Part shown: piece by piece, positions 53,146 through 64,000 of the stretch
Layout: every line of letters begins with the position of its first letter
Numbering within the stretch: position 1 is the stretch's first letter
Source of the DNA: Limosilactobacillus reuteri subsp. reuteri
Lineage (GTDB): Bacteria; Bacillota; Bacilli; Lactobacillales; Lactobacillaceae
Assembly (NCBI RefSeq): GCF_000016825.1
Contig: NC_009513.1
Location: forward strand, 116,001-180,000
Reading direction: 5' to 3'
Length of the DNA: 64,000 nucleotides
Translations under genes and position numbers: made by a program
Notes under the pieces: model-generated
Told to the model about the DNA's origin: nothing
Database searches by the model: none
What the model saw: the letters and a program-made list of their open reading frames with translations, nothing else

Positions 53146-54183
53146 ATGAGTCGTTATCAAGATGCAGGGGTAGATGTAAATGCCGGGTACGAACTTGTTC
53201 ACCGTATTAAAGATGCAGTCAAATCAACTGATCGCCCAGGTGTGATTGGGGGAATTGGCAGCTTTGGGGGGATGTTTGACTTAGAAAAATTACAGGTGCA
53301 GCATCCAATTCTTGTCTCTGGTACTGACGGTGTAGGTACGAAACTCTTAATTGCTCAACAAATGAATAAGCACGATACAATCGGGATCGATGTTGTCGCA
53401 ATGTGCGTTAATGATGTCCTGGCGCAGGGAGCGGAACCAATAACATTTCTCGACTATATTGCGACCGGCCATAATGATCCGGCTAAGATGGCAGCGATTG
53501 TTAGTGGAGTAGCAACTGGTTGCCGAGAAGCTGGAGCCGCTTTAATTGGTGGAGAAACAGCAGAGATGCCAGATATGTATGCAGCCAATGAGTATGACCT
53601 AGCAGGAACAGTAACAGGGATAGCAGAAAAAGAAGAACTTCTTACCACTGCTGGACCACAAAAAGGTGATATCTTGCTTGGACTCCCATCAAGCGGCTTG
53701 CATTCCAATGGCTTTTCCCTTGTCCGGCAGATCTTATTTAAGGATAATCACGTCAAATTAACTGATCGCCCAGAAGCATTGAGAGGAAAGACGGTAGGAG
53801 AAACGATCCTAACTCCTACTAGGATTTATGTTCAAGCGGTTTTACCACTAGTACATCGCAAATTGGTTCATGGGATTAGCCATATTACTGGTGGAGGATT
53901 GATTGAAAATGTTCCCCGAATGTTAGGAGATAACTTGCAAGCGGTGATTGATCCTGGTCGGTGGCCACAGCTTCCAGTCTTTGACTATTTGCGGGTGCTA
54001 GGAGGCCTTACTAAGGAGGATTGTTTCGAAGCATTTAACATGGGAATAGGAATGGTCTTAGCAGTAGCACCAGATCAAGTAGCACAAGTTCAAGAGATAC
54101 TATCAAATAAAAACATGACAAGTTATCAAATTGGTTATCTTCGTCATTGTTTGCCAGATACAAAAAAGATTGTTATCAAGTGA
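53146..54183 (+). CDS. purM: Phosphoribosylformylglycinamidine cyclo-ligase
   Basis: Closes FGAM to AIR with ATP. 345 residues with DAGVDVNAGYELV at the N-terminus, VSGTDGVGTKLL and CVNDVLAQGAEP as family signatures. Starts four bases after purF, preceded by GGTAAGAGG. Confidence 0.96.
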   Translation: MSRYQDAGVDVNAGYELVHRIKDAVKSTDRPGVIGGIGSFGGMFDLEKLQVQHPILVSGTDGVGTKLLIAQQMNKHDTIGIDVVAMCVNDVLAQGAEPITFLDYIATGHNDPAKMAAIVSGVATGCREAGAALIGGETAEMPDMYAANEYDLAGTVTGIAEKEELLTTAGPQKGDILLGLPSSGLHSNGFSLVRQILFKDNHVKLTDRPEALRGKTVGETILTPTRIYVQAVLPLVHRKLVHGISHITGGGLIENVPRMLGDNLQAVIDPGRWPQLPVFDYLRVLGGLTKEDCFEAFNMGIGMVLAVAPDQVAQVQEILSNKNMTSYQIGYLRHCLPDTKKIVIK

Positions 54184-54192
54184 GGGGTGTAA

Positions 54193-54765
54193 ATGAGAGT
54201 CGCAATTTTAGCATCAGGAAACGGAACGAATTTTGAAGTCTTAGCACAGCACTTCAAAAATAATGATCTTCCTGGTGAATTAGCATTATTATTCTGTAAT
54301 CATCCAGATGCTCCGGTAATGAAAAGAGCTGCCCGACTGGGGATTTCGGCAGAAAGCTTTACGGTCAAATCTTGTGGGGGAAAACAGGAATACGAGGAAA
54401 AATTATTGGGAGTGTTGAAAAAGTATCAAATTGACTTTATTGCCCTTGCTGGTTATTTACGAGTAATTGGGCCCACTATTTTAGATCATTATGCTCACCG
54501 AATTATTAACCTTCATCCAGCATGGTTGCCAGAATATCCTGGACTACATTCGATTGAACGGGCATTTGCTGATCAACAAGCACAGACAGGCGTCACCGTA
54601 CACTATATTGATGCGGGACTCGATTCCGGCCCCATTATCGCCCAGGAACACGTCCCAATTTTACCAACTGATACTATTGAAACCTTAGAAGCACGGGTTC
54701 ATGAAACTGAGCACCGGTTATATCCTGAAGCACTAAAGCAGGCATTAGAAAAGGAGCAACATTAA
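54193..54765 (+). CDS. purN: Phosphoribosylglycinamide formyltransferase
   Basis: Transfers the formyl group from 10-formyl-THF to GAR. 190 residues with the N-terminal SGNGTNFEVL loop, the folate-binding GYLRVIGP and NLHPAWLPEYPG with the catalytic His. Consumes the product of Fhs (40185). Starts nine bases after purM behind GAGGGG. Confidence 0.95.
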   Translation: MRVAILASGNGTNFEVLAQHFKNNDLPGELALLFCNHPDAPVMKRAARLGISAESFTVKSCGGKQEYEEKLLGVLKKYQIDFIALAGYLRVIGPTILDHYAHRIINLHPAWLPEYPGLHSIERAFADQQAQTGVTVHYIDAGLDSGPIIAQEHVPILPTDTIETLEARVHETEHRLYPEALKQALEKEQH

Positions 54766-54768
54766 ATT

Positions 54769-56307
54769 ATGAAAAGAGCATTAGTAAGCGTTTCTGATAA
54801 GCAAAACCTGGTTCCATTCGTTAAAGGATTAGTTGAAAATGGTTTTGAAATTATCTCGACTGGTGGGACGAAGCGGGTTTTAGACGAAGCGGGAATTGAA
54901 ACAATTGGGATTGAGGATGTTACTCATTTTCCGGAAATTCTTGATGGCCGCGTAAAGACTCTTAACCCATACGTCCATGGGGGACTGTTGGCTCGCCGGA
55001 ACTTACCAGAACACATGGCAACCCTCGAAAAACTTAATATTACGCCAATCGATTTAGTCTGTGTTAATCTTTATCCATTTAAAGAGACGATCGAAAAGCC
55101 GGGAGTGGAAATAGCCGATGCAATTGAAAACATTGATATTGGTGGTCCTAGCATGGTCCGCTCAGCTGCTAAAAACTATCATGATGTAACAATTGTGGTG
55201 GATCAAGCTGATTACGATGAAGTCTTAGCCCAGATCAAAGAAGATGGTGAAACATCATTAGCAACCCGAGCACGCTTAGCAGCAAAAGCCTTTCGTCATA
55301 CGGCAGCCTATGATTCCCTCATCTCTCAATACCTTACAAAACAGACAGGGCTTGAAGACCCAGAAAAATTAACCTTAAGCTGGGATTTAAAAGAAACAAT
55401 GCGTTATGGTGAAAATAGTCACCAAAAGGCTTGGTTATATGAAGACGCGCTTCCTAAGGCTTTTTCAGTTTTACAGGCTAAACAATTACATGGTAAGAAA
55501 CTTTCCTACAATAATATTAAGGATGCTGATGAAGCATTACGGTGCATTCGCGAATTTGATGAACCAACAGTTGTAGCGATGAAACATATGAACCCATGCG
55601 GCATTGGTCGAGGAGATAGTTTGGTTCAAGCTTGGGATCGTGCCTATGAAGCTGACCCTGTTTCTATCTTTGGGGGAGTGATTGCTCTTAATCGCCAAGT
55701 TGATTTAGTTACCGCCGAGAAAATGCACAAAATCTTTTTAGAAATTGTCATTGCGCCAGGCTTTGACGATGATGCATTTGAGTTGTTGGCAAAGAAGAAA
55801 AACATTCGCTTACTAACTCTGGACTTCAGTAAGAAGGATGAACCAACTAAACATGAAGTTGTTTCAGTGATGGGTGGGATGTTGTTGCAGGAACAAGACA
55901 TGCTTAAGGAAGATTACCACGACTGGCAATGTGTTACTGAAAAGCAACCAACAGAGGAACAGCTTAAGACATTAATGTTTGCTTGGAAAGCAGTTAAACA
56001 TGCCAAATCAAATGCGATTGTCTTAGCAAATGATGAGCGGACGTTAGGGGTCGGAGAAGGTCAACCTAACCGAATTGATTCATTAAAAATTGCCGTAAAA
56101 CATGCTGGCGAGGCGATTGATGATCGGACAGTGATGGCATCGGATGCTTTCTTCCCATTTGGTGATTGTGTTGAATATGCGGGTCAAAATGGCATTAAGG
56201 CGATTGTTCAGCCAGGGGGATCAGTTCGCGATCAGGAATCAATTGAGATGGCAAATAAGTACGGAATTGCAATGGTCACAACAGGCATTCGTCATTTCCG
56301 CCATTAA
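54769..56307 (+). CDS. purH: Bifunctional AICAR transformylase/IMP cyclohydrolase
   Basis: The last two steps to IMP. 512 residues: N-terminal IMP cyclohydrolase (MGS-like, [15 protein letters not shown]) and C-terminal transformylase with the K-H pair in [12 protein letters not shown] and a terminal [12 protein letters not shown] segment. AAAGGAG precedes ATG 54769, three bases after purN. Confidence 0.97.
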   Translation: MKRALVSVSDKQNLVPFVKGLVENGFEIISTGGTKRVLDEAGIETIGIEDVTHFPEILDGRVKTLNPYVHGGLLARRNLPEHMATLEKLNITPIDLVCVNLYPFKETIEKPGVEIADAIENIDIGGPSMVRSAAKNYHDVTIVVDQADYDEVLAQIKEDGETSLATRARLAAKAFRHTAAYDSLISQYLTKQTGLEDPEKLTLSWDLKETMRYGENSHQKAWLYEDALPKAFSVLQAKQLHGKKLSYNNIKDADEALRCIREFDEPTVVAMKHMNPCGIGRGDSLVQAWDRAYEADPVSIFGGVIALNRQVDLVTAEKMHKIFLEIVIAPGFDDDAFELLAKKKNIRLLTLDFSKKDEPTKHEVVSVMGGMLLQEQDMLKEDYHDWQCVTEKQPTEEQLKTLMFAWKAVKHAKSNAIVLANDERTLGVGEGQPNRIDSLKIAVKHAGEAIDDRTVMASDAFFPFGDCVEYAGQNGIKAIVQPGGSVRDQESIEMANKYGIAMVTTGIRHFRH

Positions 56308-56322
56308 AGCTAGGAGGGTATC

Positions 56323-57582
56323 ATGGAAAAGCAGGTCAACGTATTAGTTGTAGGTGAAGGCGGTCGTGAATTTGCCGTGGCGAAAAAATTACAAGAAAGT
56401 CCCCGTGTTAAGCAAGTTTATTGTGCGCCAGGCAACGTGGGGATGTCGACTGTAGGAGTGGTTCCCGTTGCAATTGCGGAAACTGACTTTGCTAAGCTGA
56501 TTCAATTTGCTAAAGAACATAATGTCGCGTGGACATTCGTGGGCCCTGAGGATTGCTTGGTTGATGGGATTGTTGATGAATTTAAGGCCGCTGGATTAAA
56601 GATTTTCGGTCCTGATGCGCGGGCTGCCCAATTAGAAGGTTCGAAAGACTATGCCCTTAATTTTATGAATAATTATCACGTTCCCACTGCCCGCCATGCG
56701 ACATATCGGGATCAAACAGCAGCAATTAATAACGTTGGCCAATTTGGCTTTCCGGTAGTAATTAAAGAAAATGGTTTAGCAGGAGGAAAAGGGGTTGTCA
56801 TTGCAAAGGATCGTGTAGAAGCAATTAAGACAATCAAAGAAATGTTTGTCAATGGTCAGGCGCGCCTTGTGATTGAAGAATGTCTATCAGGTCCTGAATA
56901 TTCAATGTTTGTTTTGATTAGTAATGGTCACTATCGAATTTTGCCCATGGCTCAAGACCACAAACGAGCATTTGATGGCGATAAAGGTCCTAATACTGGG
57001 GGAATGGGGGCTTATAGTCCCTTGCCACAACTTTCCTCAGCTGTTCGTCAACAAATGATTGATGAAGTACTTAAACCAACAGTTGATGGTTTGGTGGCTG
57101 GCGAGTATCACTACCATGGGATTTTATATATTGGCCTTATTTTGACTGACGATGGTCCAAAAGTAATTGAATATAATGTTCGTCTAGGTGATCCAGAGAC
57201 CCAGGTGATTTTGCCCCGCATGAAAACCGACTTGTTTGAACTTGTAGATGCAGCAATTAATGATCGACCATTACCAGAAGTTGAAGAAAATGAAGATGCT
57301 TGTTTTGGCGTTGTTTTGGCATCGAAAGGATATCCAACTAAGCCAATCCATGGACAAAAGCTGGGAACATTTCCCGTTGATCCCAATGTCACTATTGATT
57401 ATGCAAATGTTGCTGGGACGATTAATGACTTAAGAGGGGCAGGCGGACGTTTACTAATGGTGATCGGGAAAGATGATTCTCTTCAAAAAGCCCGCGATCA
57501 CGTTTACGACTACTTGCGCCAGCTTGATGAACCTGAATGTTTTTATCGTCATGATATTGGTGCAAAAGCTGGACTACAATAA
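56323..57582 (+). CDS. purD: Phosphoribosylamine-glycine ligase
   Basis: ATP-grasp ligase joining phosphoribosylamine and glycine to GAR. 419 residues; N-terminal VLVVGEGGREFAVAKKL (the usual GGGREHA motif is slightly altered), VIKENGLAGGKGV and YNVRLGDPETQVILPR typical of PurD. TAGGAGGG precedes ATG 56323. Last gene of the purC operon; no clear terminator before gpmA. Confidence 0.95.
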   Translation: MEKQVNVLVVGEGGREFAVAKKLQESPRVKQVYCAPGNVGMSTVGVVPVAIAETDFAKLIQFAKEHNVAWTFVGPEDCLVDGIVDEFKAAGLKIFGPDARAAQLEGSKDYALNFMNNYHVPTARHATYRDQTAAINNVGQFGFPVVIKENGLAGGKGVVIAKDRVEAIKTIKEMFVNGQARLVIEECLSGPEYSMFVLISNGHYRILPMAQDHKRAFDGDKGPNTGGMGAYSPLPQLSSAVRQQMIDEVLKPTVDGLVAGEYHYHGILYIGLILTDDGPKVIEYNVRLGDPETQVILPRMKTDLFELVDAAINDRPLPEVEENEDACFGVVLASKGYPTKPIHGQKLGTFPVDPNVTIDYANVAGTINDLRGAGGRLLMVIGKDDSLQKARDHVYDYLRQLDEPECFYRHDIGAKAGLQ

Positions 57583-57677
57583 TTTCTTCATCACTATTGG
57601 CATTTGCAGGGGAATGGATTAAAATAATATGGTAATGCTGTTTATAGCGATTTTAAGAAGAAAGAGGTCAATTGAAC

Positions 57678-58364
57678 ATGGCTAAATTAGTATTAATTCG
57701 TCACGGTCAAAGTGAATGGAACTTATCTAACCAATTTACTGGTTGGGTTGATGTTGATTTAAGTGAAAAGGGTGTTGAACAAGCAAAGAATGCTGGTAAA
57801 GCCCTTAAGGAACACGGCATTGAATTTGACTACGCATACACTTCTGTTTTGAAGCGTGCTATCAAGACTTTGCACTATGCTCTTGAAGAATGTGACCAAT
57901 TATGGATTCCTGAATACAAGACTTGGCGTTTAAACGAACGTCACTATGGTGCACTTCAAGGCCACAACAAGCAAAAGGCCGCTGAAAAGTACGGTGACGA
58001 ACAAGTTCACATTTGGCGTCGTTCATACGATGTATTACCTCCATTGCTAAGTGCTGACGATGAAGGTTCTGCTGCAAAGGATCGTCGTTACGCTAACTTA
58101 GACCCACGTGCTATTCCTGGTGGTGAAAACTTAAAGGTTACTTTGGAACGTGTTATTCCATTATGGCAAGATGAAATTGCACCAAAGCTTTTGGACAACA
58201 AAAACGTTATCATCGCTGCCCACGGTAACTCTCTTCGTGCATTGAGCAAGTACATCGAAAACATTTCTGATGAAGATATCATGAACCTTGAAATGGCTAC
58301 TGGTCAACCAGTTGTTTACGACTTCGATGACAAGCTTAACGTATTAAGCAAGGAAAAGTACTAA
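57678..58364 (+). CDS. gpmA: 2,3-bisphosphoglycerate-dependent phosphoglycerate mutase
   Basis: Interconverts 3- and 2-phosphoglycerate in glycolysis. 228 residues with the phosphohistidine motif [10 protein letters not shown] near the N-terminus, [13 protein letters not shown], the ERHYGALQG region and the second His in [10 protein letters not shown]. Start ATG 57678, 10 bases after AAAGAGG; the in-frame TTG 57672 is too close. Codon use is strongly biased toward frequent codons, as expected for a highly expressed gene. Confidence 0.95.
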   Translation: MAKLVLIRHGQSEWNLSNQFTGWVDVDLSEKGVEQAKNAGKALKEHGIEFDYAYTSVLKRAIKTLHYALEECDQLWIPEYKTWRLNERHYGALQGHNKQKAAEKYGDEQVHIWRRSYDVLPPLLSADDEGSAAKDRRYANLDPRAIPGGENLKVTLERVIPLWQDEIAPKLLDNKNVIIAAHGNSLRALSKYIENISDEDIMNLEMATGQPVVYDFDDKLNVLSKEKY

Positions 58365-58389
58365 AATAAATTTACGATATTAAATTTGG

Positions 58390-58427
58390 AGAGGCGGGAA
58401 AGTTAAATTTCTAACGCCTCTTTTTTG
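58390..58427 (+). terminator. Terminator after gpmA
   Basis: AGAGGCG pairs with CGCCTCT around a loop with AAATTT, followed by TTTTT. Confidence 0.75.
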
Positions 58428-58531
58428 TAGCCTTTTTTGAAAAAATATTGAAGATATTGGCGAATAAATTGAGCTTATAGTGAGTTGTGGTATGATTAAC
58501 ATCAGAATCTAATAAGGTGGAGAGAATTTAA

Positions 58532-59581
58532 ATGAAAATGGAAAAACAACGAACACTCCCAATGAAGGAATTTTTCCCTTCATTGAAAGAACTGGTAAAG
58601 CCCAACTATTTAAAGGCAATGTGGCCAGTTGCAGGGGTATCAATTATTTTTATTGCTTTAGCAGCGATTTTAGCACTCCTTAATTCAAACATTGCTGCCT
58701 CGTTGAGTATGACAATGATGATGGTAATGTACGGAATGGCTTCCCCGGTTGCAATCTTGTTCTCATTATTAGAAATTGTAGGGATTGTCGCAATTATTGC
58801 TGCGTTAGCTTTCTTCTATACTTTCTTTGGCGTTGCTACTCAATATACATACCAAGATAAGATGGCTCATCCAGAACAACCAGTTAGTGCTGGCTCAATC
58901 TGGATGCACTATAAGCACTTGCGAAAGAATCAAGTATGGCGGATCGTGCTTTATATTGGATTGTTCACTTTCTTATGGAGTTTGCCCCTCAACATTGTTA
59001 ACGCATTACTCTTGCCACATCTATCCGGAGTAGCCGCTGTTTATACGGGGTGGGCAATTCGCATCCTTAATGATATTGTCGTATTATGGAAGAGTATTGA
59101 ATATTCTCAATCATACTTCCTTTATCGTGAAAAGCAGCCACAATTCCTTGGCCAATCAATGCGTTATGCCTTAACTGCTAGTCGGCGGTTCATGACTGGT
59201 CGAAAGTGGAACTACTTTGTAATTTTGTTTGTCTTAGAATTCCTTCCAATTTTTATCTGGACTTTAATTTTTGGTGGATTGGCATTTTACGGTGTTTACA
59301 CGGCAACTTATGTCCTTACTTATATCGGAATCGTCTTAGTGATTGTTGGTATTTCCTGCTACCTTCCAGTGGTATATGCAATTCTTGCTTTATACTACAA
59401 CAAGGCTCGAGCAGGAATGGAAATGGATGTGCTTTTCAAGGATACTTTTAAGCCAGTAGCTGAATTAACCGGTGAAGCTTATGTTCATGAAGTATATGTA
59501 GAAAAACAACCAAAAGAACAACCATCACCAACTGTGAAGCGCGAAGACGAAAAGAAACACGAAGCAAAAAAAGATGAATAG
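58532..59581 (+). CDS. DUF975 family membrane protein
   Basis: A 349-residue integral membrane protein with about six hydrophobic segments. The central part (LRKNQVWRIVLYIGLFTFLW .. SIEYSQSYFLYREKQP) resembles DUF975. The C-terminal 30 residues are strongly charged (KQPKEQPSPTVKREDEKKHE). Unknown function. GGTGGAGAG precedes ATG 58532; a second ATG two codons later is possible. Confidence 0.8.
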   Translation: MKMEKQRTLPMKEFFPSLKELVKPNYLKAMWPVAGVSIIFIALAAILALLNSNIAASLSMTMMMVMYGMASPVAILFSLLEIVGIVAIIAALAFFYTFFGVATQYTYQDKMAHPEQPVSAGSIWMHYKHLRKNQVWRIVLYIGLFTFLWSLPLNIVNALLLPHLSGVAAVYTGWAIRILNDIVVLWKSIEYSQSYFLYREKQPQFLGQSMRYALTASRRFMTGRKWNYFVILFVLEFLPIFIWTLIFGGLAFYGVYTATYVLTYIGIVLVIVGISCYLPVVYAILALYYNKARAGMEMDVLFKDTFKPVAELTGEAYVHEVYVEKQPKEQPSPTVKREDEKKHEAKKDE

Positions 59582-59590
59582 TGAAAAACG

Positions 59591-59627
59591 AGGCTGAAGG
59601 GTAACGAAATCTCTTCAGCTTTTTTGA
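59591..59627 (+). terminator. Terminator after the DUF975 gene
   Basis: GGCTGAAG (59592-59599) pairs with CTTCAGCT (59613-59620), followed by TTTTT. Confidence 0.7.
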
Positions 59628-59641
59628 ATCTTAAATACTTC

Positions 59642-59671
59642 TTGACAGTAATCGTTAATTCCATGTACAAT
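59642..59671 (+). promoter_or_regulatory. Promoter of the tyrS T-box transcript
   Basis: TTGACA (59642-59647) and TACAAT (59666-59671) with an 18-base spacer, immediately upstream of the leader. Confidence 0.65.
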
Positions 59672-59677
59672 GACGGC

Positions 59678-59910
59678 AATAACCAAAGATGAAGAAGTAA
59701 TCTTAGTAGTAAGCGGTTGGACATTTAGGAAGCAAGTGGTAACTGTAAACTTTGCCAATGCCGTTATACGAATTACACTTACGGAGTCTTTCAGTATTTG
59801 AACGGATCGTCTCGTTATCGACTAGAGTGGTAGCTAGCTAGCTGCAATCAAGGTGGTAACGCGGTAAATCGTCCCTGACTTCATTATTTGAAGTTGGGGA
59901 TTTTTTGTAT
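59678..59910 (+). promoter_or_regulatory. T-box riboswitch leader of tyrS
   Basis: Core AAGGTGGTAACGCGG (59850-59864), then a terminator ATCGTCCCTGACTTC paired with GAAGTTGGGGAT and Ts (59868-59907). In stem I the specifier is UAC (59774-59776) in the GAAUUACAC context. CUUAC after it pairs with GUAAG near 59709, which supports a tyrosine specifier matching the gene. Controls tyrS by tRNA-Tyr charging. Confidence 0.92.
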
Positions 59911-59933
59911 CCGAGAAACTTATGGAGGTAAAC

Positions 59934-61184
59934 ATGGATATTCTTAATGAACTAGAATGGCGTGGGGCTATTAACCAAGTTACAGACGAAGAAGGTCTAC
60001 GCAAATTAACATCAGAAGATAAAATTGCTCTTTACTGTGGAACTGACCCAACCGGGGATAGTCTTCATATTGGACACCTAATTCCATTTATGATTTTGAA
60101 ACGGTTCCAATTAGCTGGTCACCACCCAGTAATTATTATTGGGGGAGGAACGGGTGCAATTGGTGATCCATCCGGTCGAAAGTCAGAACGGCAGCTTCAA
60201 ACAATGGATCAAGTTCACCACAACGAAGAAGCATTAACTGCTCAAATGAAGAAGTTGTTTGGAACTGAAAACTTCACAATTGTAAACAACTATGAATGGT
60301 TATCAAAGATCAGTTTATTAGACTTCCTTCGTGACTACGGTAAACTGTTTAACATTAACACCATGTTAAATAAGGAAGTAGTAGCAAGTCGGTTAGATGC
60401 TGGTATTTCATTTACTGAGTTCACTTACCAAATTCTTCAATCGGTCGATTTCCTTCATCTTTACCGCCACAACGATGTGCAATTACAAATTGGTGGCTCC
60501 GATCAGTGGGGAAACATCACTGCCGGGATTGATTTGATTCATAAGGTTGAAGGGCCAGATACTAAGGTTTACGGACTTACCATTCCATTAATGCTCAAAG
60601 CTGATGGAACTAAATTTGGAAAGACCGCGGGTGGTGCAATTTGGCTTGACCCAGAAAAGACTTCTCCATACGAATTTTATCAATTTTGGATTAATCAAGA
60701 TGACCGTGACGTTATTAAATACTTGAAGTACTTCACTTTCTTATCAAAGGAAGAAATTGATGACTTGGCAGAAAAAGTTGAAAAAGAACCATGGAAGCGA
60801 GAAGCTCAACGTCGCTTAGCCCAAGAAGTAACTAAATTTGTTCATGGCCAAGAAGCAGTTGAAGAAGCAGAACGGATTAGTAAAGCATTGTTCTCTGGGG
60901 ATGTTGCTGATCTTTCTGTTGCAGAAATTGAACAAGGCTTCAAGAATATGCCTTCAGTAGATGTAGAAAATAAGAAAGAAAATATTATTATTTGGCTAAC
61001 TGATAATGGTATTGAACCTTCACGCCGCCAAGCTCGGCAAGATGTATCGAGTGGGGCTATCAGAATTAATGGGGAAAAAGTTGATGATGTTGACGCCGAG
61101 ATTGATCCCCAAGCGCATTTTGCTGGTAAGTTTGTGATTGTCCGTAAGGGTAAGAAGCACTATTACTTAGCTCGCGTAAAATAA
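59934..61184 (+). CDS. tyrS: Tyrosyl-tRNA synthetase
   Basis: Charges tRNA-Tyr. 416 residues, class I; HIGH-type motif in DSLHIGHLIPF, the KMSKS-type loop as KFGKTAGG and a C-terminal S4-like RNA-binding domain (EPSRRQARQDVSSGAIRINGE). The start is ATG 59934 after GGAGG; the in-frame ATG 59922 precedes the RBS. Single gene between T-box and terminator. Confidence 0.96.
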   Translation: MDILNELEWRGAINQVTDEEGLRKLTSEDKIALYCGTDPTGDSLHIGHLIPFMILKRFQLAGHHPVIIIGGGTGAIGDPSGRKSERQLQTMDQVHHNEEALTAQMKKLFGTENFTIVNNYEWLSKISLLDFLRDYGKLFNINTMLNKEVVASRLDAGISFTEFTYQILQSVDFLHLYRHNDVQLQIGGSDQWGNITAGIDLIHKVEGPDTKVYGLTIPLMLKADGTKFGKTAGGAIWLDPEKTSPYEFYQFWINQDDRDVIKYLKYFTFLSKEEIDDLAEKVEKEPWKREAQRRLAQEVTKFVHGQEAVEEAERISKALFSGDVADLSVAEIEQGFKNMPSVDVENKKENIIIWLTDNGIEPSRRQARQDVSSGAIRINGEKVDDVDAEIDPQAHFAGKFVIVRKGKKHYYLARVK

Positions 61185-61202
61185 ACTAGACCAATCGTTA
61201 GG

Positions 61203-61245
61203 AAATACGTTCTTAAAAGATAATTTAAGGGCGTATTTTTTATTT
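61203..61245 (+). terminator. Terminator after tyrS
   Basis: AAATACG and CTTAAA pair with TTTAAG and CGTATTT (two-base bulges), followed by TTTTATTTTT. Confidence 0.75.
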
Positions 61246-61330
61246 TTAGATGCAAAAAACAAATTTTACTTATTCAAAAAATAAAAAAGTTCAGTTTTAA
61301 AAAATAAATTCAAAAAGTTGAAAAAAGGTG

Positions 61331-61543
61331 TTGACGAAAGAATGAAATCCATGTATAGTAGTTATCGTTGTCGAAACAGTTAAGTGCTGTTGAGATGGTT
61401 TAACAAAAAAGTTAAAAATAATTGTTGACATCTGATTGACGACATGATATATTAATAAAGTTGCTGATTGAGTTATCGATCAAAAGAAATTCAAAATTAA
61501 TTAAAATTTCTTCTTGACAAGCTAATCTGATATATGTTATAAT
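61331..61543 (+). promoter_or_regulatory. Three tandem promoters of the rRNA operon
   Basis: TTGACG/TATAGT (61331-61336, 61354-61359, 17-base spacer), TTGACA/TATATT (61425-61430, 61448-61453, 17) and TTGACA/TATAAT (61514-61519, 61538-61543, 18). All are close to consensus and read toward 16S. Tandem rrn promoters are usual in Firmicutes; three give a strong leader. The remaining leader (61185-61720) has no ORF. Confidence 0.75.
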
Positions 61544-61588
61544 AATTATGTTGATTGGCTGCTTGATTAGCCAACAGGTAGACCTTTG

Positions 61589-61626
61589 AAAACTGAACAA
61601 AGTTTCGACGAATCAAATGTGTAGGG
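61589..61626 (+). other. 5' arm of the 16S processing stem
   Basis: AAAACTGAACAAAGTTTC (61589-61606) and ATGTGTAGGGT (61616-61626) are complementary, with one or two mismatches, to sequences just after 16S (63314-63345). Such stems are cut by RNase III to free pre-16S rRNA. Confidence 0.75.
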
Positions 61627-61720
61627 TCTTCAATCACGATGTGATTTGAAGCAAAACATTTGCGAAGTCAATTCGCTTAATAACAAAGATAATTGAGAGC
61701 TATTCAAGTTCTTATATATT

Positions 61721-64000
<2,280 letters not shown>

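Overview
The window is chromosomal DNA from a low-GC, heterofermentative lactic acid bacterium. The 16S rRNA gene near the right end and the gene content point to Limosilactobacillus (Lactobacillus) reuteri or a very close relative. Almost all genes read left to right, toward the rRNA operon; only a short block at 36.85-38.81 kb is reversed.

Layout. 0-5.4 kb is an accessory, decaying region: the 3' end of a group II intron, then a YSIRK-type surface adhesin gene split by an internally deleted IS30-family element, then a hairpin-rich stretch with no convincing gene. 5.4-11.2 kb holds serS behind a T-box leader, a polar amino acid ABC transporter (fused binding protein/permease plus ATPase) and an APC amino acid permease behind a second T-box. 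11.2-12.1 kb has no protein gene but carries two promoter-like sequences, each followed by strong secondary structure (candidate small RNAs). 12.1-15.3 kb holds a nucleoside transporter, a nucleoside hydrolase and a 3-hydroxyacyl-CoA dehydrogenase. 15.4-20.2 kb is the chromosome-partition cluster rsmG-noc-parA-parB with a DUF951 gene and ychF. 21.2-27.5 kb is deoxynucleoside catabolism (deoC-deoB-pdp-deoD and a DeoR-type regulator), then an IMP dehydrogenase without CBS domains. 27.7-31.9 kb holds a two-component system, an AzlCD exporter and a frameshifted LysR-type regulator.

31.9-36.8 kb is the pyrimidine operon pyrBCDFE, preceded by two PyrR-type attenuators in tandem. After the reversed pair (a degenerate HAD-like protein and cfa) and an AI-2E family exporter come fhs (one-carbon supply), alsS-alsD (acetoin) and the complete purine pathway purEK-B-CSQLFMNHD (44.6-57.6 kb). 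PurBox-like CGAAC sites precede fhs, purE, purB and purC. gpmA, a DUF975 protein and T-box-controlled tyrS follow, then an rrn operon with three leader promoters, a complete 16S gene, a spacer without tRNAs and the start of 23S.

Functionally, nucleotide metabolism dominates: uptake (NupC), salvage and catabolism (RihC, Deo enzymes, Pdp), de novo pyrimidine and purine synthesis, the purine branch point (GuaB) and formyl-THF supply (Fhs). Regulation visible in the DNA includes T-boxes, PyrR attenuation, PurBoxes, CRE-like sites and a DeoR-like operator. I see no CRISPR array, prophage, defence island or biosynthetic cluster. The points most worth checking are the IS30-split adhesin, the RNA-like intergenic region at 11.3-11.9 kb, the tandem PyrR attenuators without pyrR, the parS-like half-sites before rsmG and the HAD protein lacking catalytic residues.
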